DNA of 15,454 nucleotides from NCBI GenBank assembly GCA_007131745.1, contig SLPX01000066.1, positions 1 through 15,454 of the forward strand, read 5' to 3'. This stretch comes from Myxococcales bacterium. GTDB taxonomy: Bacteria > Myxococcota > Polyangia > HGW-17 > SLPX01. Both the position numbers and the translations under genes were made by a program. The notes beneath the pieces were generated by a model. It ran no database searches, had not been told where the DNA came from, and saw only the letters and a list, made by a program, of their open reading frames with translations. Of this stretch, positions 1 through 8,000 are shown one piece after another (position 1 is the stretch's first letter; every line of letters begins with the position of its first letter).

Positions 1-509
1 TCGGAAGGAGTCCGTAAAATCCGGGCGTGATACCTGTCGGCAAAAACCTTTCCCTTACGTTCCATTACTTTGTTAAGCGCTTTTGCGATCCTGATGGTGA
101 GCCCCTGCATGCCCCTTGAAAGTGACTTTCGGTTTGCGGCTTCCACGATGAAATGGAAATGGTCTCCCTGTACGGAGTAGTGCACAACGCGAAAGCCGAA
201 CCGGTTCTGGGCCGCATGGATGGAACGAAGAATTTTTGAGAAGCATCGTTTCGACCTGAGGTTGTAGACGTGGTTCATGACCTTCAGGGTGATGTGGACC
301 GGGAACCTTGCATTAAGGGAAGGTCTTTTGAGATGTGGGGTTCCGGCCTTGGGGCCGTTTGGTTTTCTGCCCGCGCCCTTTCTCGGGCCGCCTCTTCGAT
401 GAAAGCTGATGGGGACCTGCGTTTCGGTGGAACGAAGGGACTTCCGCCGATTCCTTGATGTTTTTACGGAGGAGTTTTTATTTAAAAATTTGTTTTGTTC
501 TGTTGGCAT
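1..509 (-). CDS. REP-associated (Y1/HUH) transposase-like protein, 3' part missing
   Basis: An open frame on the minus strand runs from ATG at 509 to the window edge: 169 codons with no stop. The frame is closed just upstream by a TAG, and this ATG is the only start before residue 78. Residues 43-60 are basic, with the motif RKGAGRKP. From about residue 69 the protein resembles IS200-type / REP-associated tyrosine transposases: PVHITLKV, then QGDHFHFIVEA with the metal-binding His-x-His at H117/H119, then SRGMQGL and a VFADRYHARIL segment. The catalytic tyrosine of this fold usually sits further on, so it probably lies beyond the edge; Y160 is not claimed as catalytic. Such proteins nick single-stranded DNA at hairpin repeats and are usually domesticated single-copy genes. 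No Shine-Dalgarno is visible before the ATG, so expression is uncertain. The family assignment is fairly secure; activity is unknown. Confidence 0.72.
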   Translation of the reverse strand, partial: MPTEQNKFLNKNSSVKTSRNRRKSLRSTETQVPISFHRRGGPRKGAGRKPNGPKAGTPHLKRPSLNARFPVHITLKVMNHVYNLRSKRCFSKILRSIHAAQNRFGFRVVHYSVQGDHFHFIVEAANRKSLSRGMQGLTIRIAKALNKVMERKGKVFADRYHARILRTPS

Positions 510-540
510 ATAGTTGATATAGCACTAATTTATACAAAGG

Positions 541-703
541 CAAGGGGGAAAGCGAGAAAAAGAGAAATAATGCTAAAAAAAGAAGAAATAAAGGTGAGGA
601 AAAAGCAGAAGGGAGGAAAAGGTAAAAGAGGAAAGGAAAAGAAGAATAGAGGGGAGGATGAAACAGGAGAAAGGGAAAACATAAGAGAGGGGAGTGCGGG
701 AAA
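541..703 (+). repeat. Low-complexity purine-rich tract
   Basis: By direct count only about 17 of these 163 bases are pyrimidines, so the plus strand is roughly 90% A/G. It is made of irregular runs such as GAAAAAGAGAAA and GGAGGAAAAGG, not an exact tandem unit. Such strand-asymmetric tracts can form unusual DNA structures; no function can be read from the sequence. Confidence 0.75.
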
Positions 704-910
704 TTCGCACGCTCCGTTCGACCGGGCGGGGTCTGGAAACGGCGGATACAGCCAAGGGATCGCCTAAAGCCACCGCGCCAGTTCTCGACCCTACCAAATA
801 ACCTCTGGAAACGGGCGGACAGAACAAAAAGACACACCCGGGATCTCCAATCGCCGCGCAGTGCAGTGCAGGACTTCCTGATCAGTTTCGCGTCGGGGTT
901 GACTCACAGG

Positions 911-941
911 TTGTCATTTTGGAAGAATAAAGGGGTACAAT
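911..941 (+). promoter_or_regulatory. Possible sigma-70-type promoter for the FGE-like lipoprotein
   Basis: TTGTCA (911-916) and TACAAT (936-941) are separated by 19 bases, longer than ideal. They lie about 45 bases upstream of the chosen start at 986. A TTGACT at 899-904 is an alternative -35 box but has no good -10 partner. This is motif matching only. Confidence 0.25.
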
Positions 942-985
942 GTTTGCAGGATTTGTCTGCAAAGAATTTTTTGGATTCTTACGGT

Positions 986-1828
986 ATGGAAAAGACTATG
1001 TTTCATCAAATTCATTTGAAATGGGCCGTGTGTTTTTTATTAGTAACGGCAGGGGTCGTGATGGTTGCTTGTGAAAGCGAGGGAGATAATGGAGATAACT
1101 GTCTTGTTGTTCCCGATGCAACTGTGAACGGAGACGCGGATATACGGCTTGATGCCGATGTGGATGAAGACGCGTTTGTTTTCGAGGACGCGTACGTTGA
1201 ATTGGATGACTGCCCTTCGGATATGGTCGAGGTCGGTCCCTTCTGCATGGATGTTTATGAAGCATCCCGTCCGGATGCGACCGAAGATGACCAGGGGTCG
1301 GAAACCGGTCCGGCCCTAAGCGTTCCGGGCGTGATACCTTGGCATGTATCCACCATGAACCTGGAAAGGCTTGCGGAATTCGAGGAGGCTTGTGAAGCCG
1401 CCGGAAAGCGGATATGTCGGCCGTATGAATTGCGCGCGGCTTGCGGTGGACCGGGGGGATCTGCCTATGTTTTCGGCGATGTTTTCGACCCTTTGATTTG
1501 CAATTGCGTGGACACGTTTTGTGAACAACATTGTGCGGATAACGAGATCCCGCCTGAAGATTGTGTGACCGGGCCGAATTGCGGCTATACATACTATTGT
1601 TTTCGGGTCATGCCTACAGGGTCATTTCCGGGTTGCACGAATGAATTGGGGACTTTCGATTTAAGCGGAAATGTCTGGGAGGTCGCGCCGTCTACTTCCG
1701 ATCCCAGGGGGTACGAGGTGCTGGCTGGGGCGTTCAATTGTGCGGGAGCGGAAGCCAGGTTGCAATGCAATTACAATGCAGGGTGGGACGAATTGTTTGC
1801 AGGATTTCGTTGTTGCCTTGACAGGTGA
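986..1828 (+). CDS. Secreted lipoprotein with FGE-sulfatase (SUMF1-like) domain
   Basis: A 280-residue protein. The frame is open from 866, but residues before 986 are not signal-like. ATG 986 or ATG 998 places a basic stretch, a hydrophobic core and a lipobox (MVAC, Cys29 counted from 986) at the N-terminus, so export and lipid anchoring are likely. Residues 30-74 form an acidic Asp-rich linker. Residues 76-280 match the formylglycine-generating-enzyme-like fold: CPSDMVEV, FCMDVYEASRPDAT, EEACEAAGKRICRPYELRAACGG, PGCTNELGTFDLSGNVWEV and the terminal GFRCC. Many paired cysteines suggest a disulfide-stabilised extracytoplasmic domain. In this setting the fold more often serves as a surface or binding module than as a sulfatase activator, and no sulfatase lies nearby. 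The gene stands alone and is convergent with the radical SAM gene. Fold assignment is strong; role is unknown. Confidence 0.85.
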   Translation: MEKTMFHQIHLKWAVCFLLVTAGVVMVACESEGDNGDNCLVVPDATVNGDADIRLDADVDEDAFVFEDAYVELDDCPSDMVEVGPFCMDVYEASRPDATEDDQGSETGPALSVPGVIPWHVSTMNLERLAEFEEACEAAGKRICRPYELRAACGGPGGSAYVFGDVFDPLICNCVDTFCEQHCADNEIPPEDCVTGPNCGYTYYCFRVMPTGSFPGCTNELGTFDLSGNVWEVAPSTSDPRGYEVLAGAFNCAGAEARLQCNYNAGWDELFAGFRCCLDR

Positions 1829-1883
1829 ATTTCTCTCTTTTCAGATTGATGGGAGCTTGGATTCGGCAGGGCTGACCCGCTGG

Positions 1884-3065
1884 TTAAATGAACCGCGTGA
1901 GTATTTCTCGTAAAATATTATCCGGCCCTTGCTTTTTTGCTTCCTTTACAAGCCTTGTCAGTTCGGCTCGTACGCCCGGGGCTTTGAGTTCATCAAGGCG
2001 GCGAAGCCCTGCGAGCCGTCTTCCCAGTTGGAAGGCCAAGCGGTCATCTTCATCCATGGCCAGGTAGCGATCTATGACACCCAGGATTTTTTTTCGGTCG
2101 TGGTCCAGGGTGCCCTCGACTTCTTCCAGCAGGTTCAAGATGTGGTCGCTTGCTATAGTCGAACGTATCCCGGAAAGGCCTGCGATCATGCGTCTGATCT
2201 CCCGCACGACCCCGTCCTCATCCAGCGGGATGAACTCTGATGCTTCGAATTCCTCCCGGATAGAGGTCCCAGGTGCAAGGCCGAGGGTGCGGAGCCTGAT
2301 GAAGTGCGGGTCTATTTGATTCAGTGCATCGGCTGTTTCATCCGCGTGTTCGTCGGTTAATTCAATTCCGCCGAGGCCCGGCATGACGTATTCGGAAAGC
2401 TCTATTCCCGCCTGAATGACTTTTCGACCGGCCGCAATGTGGTCCGCCTTGGTGCAACCCTTCTTGACCCGCTTCAAAACTTTGTCCGAGCCGGACTCCA
2501 ACCCTACGTGTATGCGGTTTAAACCGGCTTGGTGTAATTTCTTTAATTCGTCTTGGGGGATTTTTGCAAGAGTGTGAGAACGCGCGTAGGAAGTCACACG
2601 GTTTACTTCGGGAAACACCGTGCGTAAACGCTCAAGGATTAGTATGAGTTCGCCGGGTTTGATGAGAAGACTGTTTGCATCCTGGAGAAACACCGTTCGG
2701 CCGCCGGCAGCTAGCCAAAGGGCGACTTGTTGAATGGACCCGTGGTCGGGTTCGGCTGCCATGAGTTCGCGAACGGCTTCGGCTGCAACGCCATCGAAAA
2801 TACCCAGGGATGATGATTTCTCTTTCAGGTAATCCCGTACCCGCCCCATTGCGTCGATATCTTTCACTACATCCTCCACCTCACGGCGGGAAAAGCGGGT
2901 GTTTGTGTATACCGGGCAGAAAGTGCATTTGTTCCAGGGGCAGTTCCGGGAAACCCTTACGAGCAGACTTTGTGCCTCGCTGGGAGGACGAATAGGTCCG
3001 GTCTCGAAAGTATAGGGGGAACGGTCGGAATCCGTGTTTGTATTCATACAGGCTGAATCCGTCAT
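1884..3065 (-). CDS. Radical SAM protein, Elp3-like core, function unknown
   Basis: A 393-residue cytoplasmic protein. The cluster-binding motif is NCPWNKCTFCPVY, with C42, C47 and C50 spaced CX4CX2C instead of the textbook CX3CX2C. Downstream are typical Elp3-type core motifs: HQAGLNRIHVGLESGSDKVL at about residues 180-200, a VMPGLGG segment near 230, and HFIRLRTLGLAPGTS near 260. Residues 300-393 are a charged helical tail without a recognised domain. The start is supported by a strong ribosome site, AAAGGAGG, 11 nt upstream. It should bind a [4Fe-4S] cluster and S-adenosylmethionine; the substrate cannot be deduced. It resembles a family of uncharacterised radical SAM proteins with a CxxNKCTFC-type motif, often mis-named as coproporphyrinogen oxidases. 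Neighbours give no pathway hint: convergent with the FGE-like lipoprotein and divergent from the Cys-repeat lipoprotein. Confidence 0.88.
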   Translation of the reverse strand: MTDSACMNTNTDSDRSPYTFETGPIRPPSEAQSLLVRVSRNCPWNKCTFCPVYTNTRFSRREVEDVVKDIDAMGRVRDYLKEKSSSLGIFDGVAAEAVRELMAAEPDHGSIQQVALWLAAGGRTVFLQDANSLLIKPGELILILERLRTVFPEVNRVTSYARSHTLAKIPQDELKKLHQAGLNRIHVGLESGSDKVLKRVKKGCTKADHIAAGRKVIQAGIELSEYVMPGLGGIELTDEHADETADALNQIDPHFIRLRTLGLAPGTSIREEFEASEFIPLDEDGVVREIRRMIAGLSGIRSTIASDHILNLLEEVEGTLDHDRKKILGVIDRYLAMDEDDRLAFQLGRRLAGLRRLDELKAPGVRAELTRLVKEAKKQGPDNILREILTRFI

Positions 3066-3076
3066 AGGGCGGAAAA

Positions 3077-3084
3077 CCTCCTTT
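3077..3084 (-). promoter_or_regulatory. Strong Shine-Dalgarno of the radical SAM gene
   Basis: On the minus strand this reads AAAGGAGG, 11 nt before ATG 3065. It supports that start over the in-frame ATG six codons later, which has no such site. Confidence 0.7.
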
Positions 3085-3239
3085 CAATAAATGAGTATTT
3101 CATTTTCACAAGGATTTCCAGCTTTCCCTGTTTGAGTCTCCACATGGCTGATTCGAAAACAAAATATAAAAAAATACGCAACAATTCGTTCTCCGTTCCG
3201 ACAACAGGGGCATAGAAACCTGGAAAACTTAGATTTTGC

Positions 3240-3246
3240 AAAGGAG
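3240..3246 (+). promoter_or_regulatory. Shine-Dalgarno fixing the start at 3254
   Basis: AAAGGAG lies 7 nt before ATG 3254. It overlaps the region downstream of an in-frame TTG at 3236, so the ATG and not the TTG is the start. The remaining upstream gap (3085-3239) is AT-rich; I find no convincing -35/-10 pair for either divergent gene. Confidence 0.75.
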
Positions 3247-3253
3247 AAAACTC

Positions 3254-5005
3254 ATGAAAACCGAAAAAATATTTAACAAAGTGAAAAGGTTATGCGAATC
3301 CGGCCTTTTTTCCGCGTTTATCTGTCTGGCATGTGCGAGTTTGCTTGCGGCTGCATGTGCATCTCATGAAAAAACATCCGGAACTGTGGATGAAGATGAT
3401 GTGATTGAAAAGGATGAAGAAAATTCACAGTTGAGTTGCGAACCCGGGGAATTCATCGAATGTGATGGTGCAGAATTGGTGAAGTGCGATACGAGCGGGC
3501 GGGGCGATCTCAGGGTGGAATGCGAATTCGGTTGCAATGCTGAAGAATCGCGGTGCAACGAATGCGTTGCCGGGGAAGTTGAGTGTCACGGCGACACCCT
3601 TGTCGCGTGCGACGATTCTGGTCTGATTTCCGCGGGCCACGAATGCAAAAACGGGTGTTCTAGTGAACATTTGCGGTGTATGTGTACACCCGGCGAAGAG
3701 TTTTGCGAAGGCGGAGTATTGATGTTGTGTGAGGCCGACGGTTCGGCCGAACCGCTCGACATCTGTGTTTACGGATGCAACGTGGATCGTGGTGAATGCA
3801 ATGAGTGCGATCCGGGAAAGAGCATGTGCGAGGCGGATGTCTTGGTTGAATGCAGCGATGACGGACTTATAGCGGAGGAGACTCATTGCTCGGCAGGTTG
3901 CAACGACGAGGCGGAACCCAACAGGTGTTTTCGATTTGTTTACACCCACTTGGAAGAGTCTGATTTAACCGCGGGTGTGCAGACTTTCGAACCGTTGGCG
4001 GATGTCATTATCAATACCACCACAAAGGAAATTTTCCACGGCGGGGTTTACGTAAATGTTCCAAACCGTATCATCGAAGGTGGAGATCCGGGAGTAGGCC
4101 AGTATCATCCGGATATCTGGGTTCTGAGTTTTAAAAAACTCACCATAAATGAAGGCATCAAGGTCAGGGTTGTGGGAGACAGGGCGCTCGCGATAGCTGC
4201 AACCGAGGACATCATAATTCGCGGTCGCATAGATGCTTCGGCCACTGGGAGCGTTCCCGGTCCGGGTGGCAGATGTGAAGCGAGTCCGGGAGTTCTTCCA
4301 GGCGACGGGCAATCCGCGCATTTTTTGGGATGCGGTTATTCGGACAACGGAGCCGGGGGAGGCGGGTACGGTTTCTTCGGGGGTAGCGGAGGAGGACTCG
4401 ATGGCCACGGGTCCGGGTCCGCCGGGGGAGAGCCCATGGGCGATGAAGAGATGAGCGTTATGTGGGGAGGATTTCGGGGAGGAATGCAGTATGGCAATTG
4501 GCACGTGCACACGGCAGGTGCCGGGGGCGGCGCGATTATTTTGGCTGCAGGCGTCCGTATCCACGTGGCGGCATCGTATGGCTGGAAAGGTTCGGTCGAT
4601 GTTTCGGGCGGCGGAGGTATCCGCTTGGGAGCAGGCGGCGGTTCGGGTGGGACGATTCTCCTGGAAGCTCCGGAAGTTGCCCTTGGCGGGGAGCTTTCCG
4701 CTCGCGGCGGTGGAGGATCCTGCGGAGCCGCTGAAAACGCTTCGGGCGGAGACGGAGCGGATTCCCTGTTAAGTGGCTGCTCTCATTCTCATTATCCAAA
4801 TGGTGGACAAGGTGGTGGGGGGGTTGGTCTGCAAGGTTACGACGGTGATCCAGGCATTTGTCACTACAATCGAGGCGGGGGTGGGGGCGGAGGCTCAGCG
4901 GGAAGAGTGAGAATCAATGTGGCGCCGGATGTGGGGACTCCTCATACAGGCCTGTTTGTCTACATCTATGCAGTAAAATCCTACGGACATCTCGGCATAG
5001 AATAA
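3254..5005 (+). CDS. Cys-repeat / Gly-rich surface lipoprotein
   Basis: A 583-residue protein. Residues 1-35 are a lipoprotein signal (hydrophobic core, then LLAAAC, lipid Cys35). Residues 36-61 are an acidic linker. Residues 62-225 hold four copies of a roughly 41-residue unit with six cysteines in fixed order: C-x2-G-x3-4-C-x4-L-x2-C, a variable loop, C-x2-G-C, and a final C. The units begin at C62, C104, C144 and C185. Residues 226-335 are non-cysteine and beta-rich, including LTINEGIKVRVVGDRALAI and IIIRGRIDASA, a pattern suggestive of a beta-solenoid. Residues 336-555 are glycine-rich (GGGGG runs), with GGTILLEAPEVALGGELSA alternating with loops, ending in SAGRVRINV. Similar Gly-rich, IDASA-type architectures occur in large secreted proteins of Myxococcota-like bacteria. 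It is probably anchored at the cell surface in adhesion, matrix or binding; no enzyme motif is seen. The gene is monocistronic. Confidence 0.82.
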   Translation: MKTEKIFNKVKRLCESGLFSAFICLACASLLAAACASHEKTSGTVDEDDVIEKDEENSQLSCEPGEFIECDGAELVKCDTSGRGDLRVECEFGCNAEESRCNECVAGEVECHGDTLVACDDSGLISAGHECKNGCSSEHLRCMCTPGEEFCEGGVLMLCEADGSAEPLDICVYGCNVDRGECNECDPGKSMCEADVLVECSDDGLIAEETHCSAGCNDEAEPNRCFRFVYTHLEESDLTAGVQTFEPLADVIINTTTKEIFHGGVYVNVPNRIIEGGDPGVGQYHPDIWVLSFKKLTINEGIKVRVVGDRALAIAATEDIIIRGRIDASATGSVPGPGGRCEASPGVLPGDGQSAHFLGCGYSDNGAGGGGYGFFGGSGGGLDGHGSGSAGGEPMGDEEMSVMWGGFRGGMQYGNWHVHTAGAGGGAIILAAGVRIHVAASYGWKGSVDVSGGGGIRLGAGGGSGGTILLEAPEVALGGELSARGGGGSCGAAENASGGDGADSLLSGCSHSHYPNGGQGGGGVGLQGYDGDPGICHYNRGGGGGGGSAGRVRINVAPDVGTPHTGLFVYIYAVKSYGHLGIE

Positions 5006-5051
5006 GTGTTTTCCGGACGCATTTGACCATGAGCAACATGGCTTTATGGTT

Positions 5052-8000
5052 TTATGCGCTTTTTCCGGGAGCTGTTTCTTTGGAATCGGTTTTTGGGGGA
5101 ATCGTGTTTTTGCGGGTGACCATTATGTACAGGCAAGGCATCAGGAACAATGCAACCGGTATTTCCATGAGAAGCCCCCCGATGGCGCCCACCGCCATGG
5201 GCTGAAGCATTTCACCGCCGCCGCCCAGATTGAGTGCGAGGGGCAGAAGCCCGGCAGTGGTTGTTACTGTGGTCATGACTCTTGGGCGGAGGCGTGTACG
5301 TGCGGATAGTTCCACAGCGGTTCGGATGTTCAACCCCTCCGAACCGGTTCTGAGTTCATCCGCTAGCGTAAAAAGAAGGACCCCGTCGTTTACCGTCGCT
5401 GCAACAACCACGAGGAATCCCACGAGAACGGTCGCTCCCAAGGCAAGATCGGTTATGTACAGGGAGAAGGCTATTCCTGCAGCTCCGGCCGGGATGCTCA
5501 GCAAAATGATTAACGGGTAACGGATGCTGTTAAACTGGACGGCAAGAACCACCAGGGCGAGGAATACGGCGAGACTCAATATTTTTAGAGTGCTGCCCAT
5601 CAAGTCCTGCATGTAGCGGGCTTTGCCTCCATAGGTTATTTCGTAACCTGTCGGGAGATTCATTTTGTTCATGGCCTCCCTGAGGTCTTGAAGGCCTTTG
5701 CCCAGGCTTGCTCCCAAGACGTCGGCACGGATTTCCACCAGCTTGCTTTGATTTTCCCTTATGATTTCAACGGGGCCGGAGCGGGATTTAACGGATGCAA
5801 TGTCACGCACCCTGAAACGTCTCCCTGTTTTGTTTGTTATGATTAGGTTTTCTATGTCTTCCTTGTTGGTCAGCCTGGCTTCGGGGATTTTCAACCTGAT
5901 GGCGTAAAGGTTTGCGTCTTCACGGTAGTGAGAAGCCGTTACTCCGTGAATCAAGGCCTGAAGGGTATCCGCGGCGTCTTTTACTGTTATATCCAGATCA
6001 GCCATTTTTTTCCGATCTAAATGAACGTGCAGCTCGGGTTTGGTCATATCCATGCCGAGATGGACATTGGTTAAAGACGGGATATTTCGGGCTGAGCGGA
6101 CTGCTTCGGCCGCCAGTTCAAATAACTTGTCCATTTCCGCTCCGCGGATCTGAACCGTGAGATCGGATTCTCCCATTCTCCTTATGCCCTTGATTCTCAT
6201 CTGCCGCACCATTACTCTGCCGCCGGGCGGAGCGAGAGGCGCCAATTTTTTTTGGAGGCGCCCGATGTATTCCAAGGTGTTGATCCGTCTTTTTGAACGT
6301 GGCACAAGCTGAATGTTGACCTGTCCTTCATTGGCGATTTCAAAAGTGTACAGACCCCATACTTTACCACCGGCCAGAGTGAACGCGCTTTCAACAAGTG
6401 GGTCATCGGCCACTGCTTCCTCAATGCGGGACAGTAGGGCGTCGGTTTCCTGGAGTGATGTACCTGTTGCCAACCTGACCTTGACCATTATGCGGCCGTC
6501 ATCCAGGACAGGCAGGAATTCACTTTGAAGGGAAAACGCGATGAACCCGGCCCATGCAATGATACCCGTGAAAAGCGCAGCAACCGGCCAGCGGAATTTG
6601 ATCAAATATCTTACGAGAACTCCGTATGCATTTTGGATACTGAGCAGAACTCGGGTGGAGGTTTTTTCTTTGCCCGGTTTTTTGTTCTGATTCCAACCGG
6701 TCAAAACCAATGACCCCATCATGGGAACGAAAGTCACGGCGGAGATCGCACTGAGTAACATGATGCCGGACACTACGAGGACCAGCTCTCGAAACAGCAG
6801 ACTTGTCAGTCCGGAGACCATTATATAGGGAACGAACAGCGCGAGCAGGGTCATGGTGGATGCCATGATGGCTGATGTCACCTGGATGGTCGCTGAGACA
6901 GCAGTTTTGTCTGAAAAGACTTTTGTTTCGTTCGATGTGCGGGTTATGTTTTCGATAACCACGATTGCGTTGTCCAACAGAACACCAAGAGCGACGACTA
7001 TTCCCGCCAAGGTAAATAGGTTGATTGAAAATCCGAGAGTGTGCATTATGGAGAAGCTCGAAACCAGGACGACAGGCAGGGTAATCATTAAAACAAGAGC
7101 TTGCCGCAAGCTTCCCAGAAACAAAAATGTCACCAGTACAAGAAGAATAGCCGCTTGAATCATGGCGGTTTTTACACCCCTGAGCGAGGTTTCTACGTAT
7201 TCCGCTTGGCTTTCCAGGAATTCTATGTCGATATGCTCGGGCATGCTGGTCTTCAGCTCCGACAACCTTTTCCTTAGTGCATTTTCAACATCTACAGTGT
7301 TGGTGTCAGGCTGTTTCTGAACTCCGAACTTGACGCAAGGACTTGAATCAAGGCGAGTGATAACTCGTACTTCTTCATGTCCGTCGAGGACTTGGGCGAC
7401 ATCTCCAAGCCTGACCATCGAAATGCCTTCGGTTTTTACTATGATGTCTTTGATTTCCTGGAGAGATTGAAGATCGCCCATGGTACGAACTATGATCTCC
7501 CTGTCTCCGGTGATGAGCCTCCCCGCGAACCTTTCTATATTCGCCGATTCCACGGCGACTTTTATGTCTTCCACCGAAAGATGGTAGCGCTCAAGAACCA
7601 AGGGGTCCAAATGGACCCGGATTTCTCTTAAAAGTCCTCCCGATATGTCGCCTCCACTCACCCCGGGAACTGCAAGTATCCGGTCTAAAAGCCAATTGTC
7701 CGTCCAGTCCCGGAGTTCCACCAGATCCCATTTGCTTGACCGTATGGCCAGTTCAACCACCGGCAAGAGCTGCGGATCAGCCTTGATTATGACGGGTGCA
7801 TCCATGTCCGCGGGCAACCGTCTTCCCGCCCGGACCATGGCTGCTTGTACGTCCTGAAACGCGACGTTTACGTCGACATCGTACAGAAAATTGACTTCGA
7901 GGGTGTAACCGCCTTCATGGGAAACGGATTCAAGATAATCCAGGCCTTCAAGTCCCGCCATTTCCTTTTCGATAACGTCTGCGATGTGTTCTTCAACCTC

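Larger units (their letters stand above)
510..985. other. Intergenic stretch with purine-biased tract and degenerate duplication
   Basis: About 475 bases lie between the transposase-like gene and the FGE-like lipoprotein without a gene I can support. The first part (541-703) is overwhelmingly purine on the plus strand. The second part (716-821) is GC-rich and holds two related segments. The open frames here are low-complexity (Lys/Glu/Arg on plus, Phe/Leu/Pro/Ser on minus) and look like by-products of base composition. A small hairpin, GTGCG/CGCAC with a 7-nt loop, lies near 694-710. The last 75 bases probably hold the promoter and leader of the downstream lipoprotein. Confidence 0.6.

Noticed and set aside
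478..837. Overlapping plus and minus ORFs across the purine tract
   Set aside because: Their products are low-complexity (Lys/Glu or Phe/Leu/Pro) and follow from base bias; no ribosome site, domain or signal supports them.
866..985. Forty-residue N-terminal extension of the FGE-like lipoprotein
   Set aside because: It would bury the signal peptide and lipobox inside the protein; starts at 986 or 998 fit a lipoprotein.
1878..1900. GGTT/AACC hairpin near the convergent ends of the FGE-like and radical SAM genes
   Set aside because: Short, bulged, overlaps the radical SAM coding end and lacks a T run.
1884..3065. Anaerobic sulfatase-maturating enzyme acting with the FGE-like lipoprotein
   Set aside because: The cluster spacing and core motifs do not match that family, no extra-cluster cysteine domain is seen and no sulfatase is present.
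5027..5041. CCATG-AGCAA-CATGG hairpin between the two convergent stops as a terminator
   Set aside because: The stem is only 5 bp and no T run follows on either strand.
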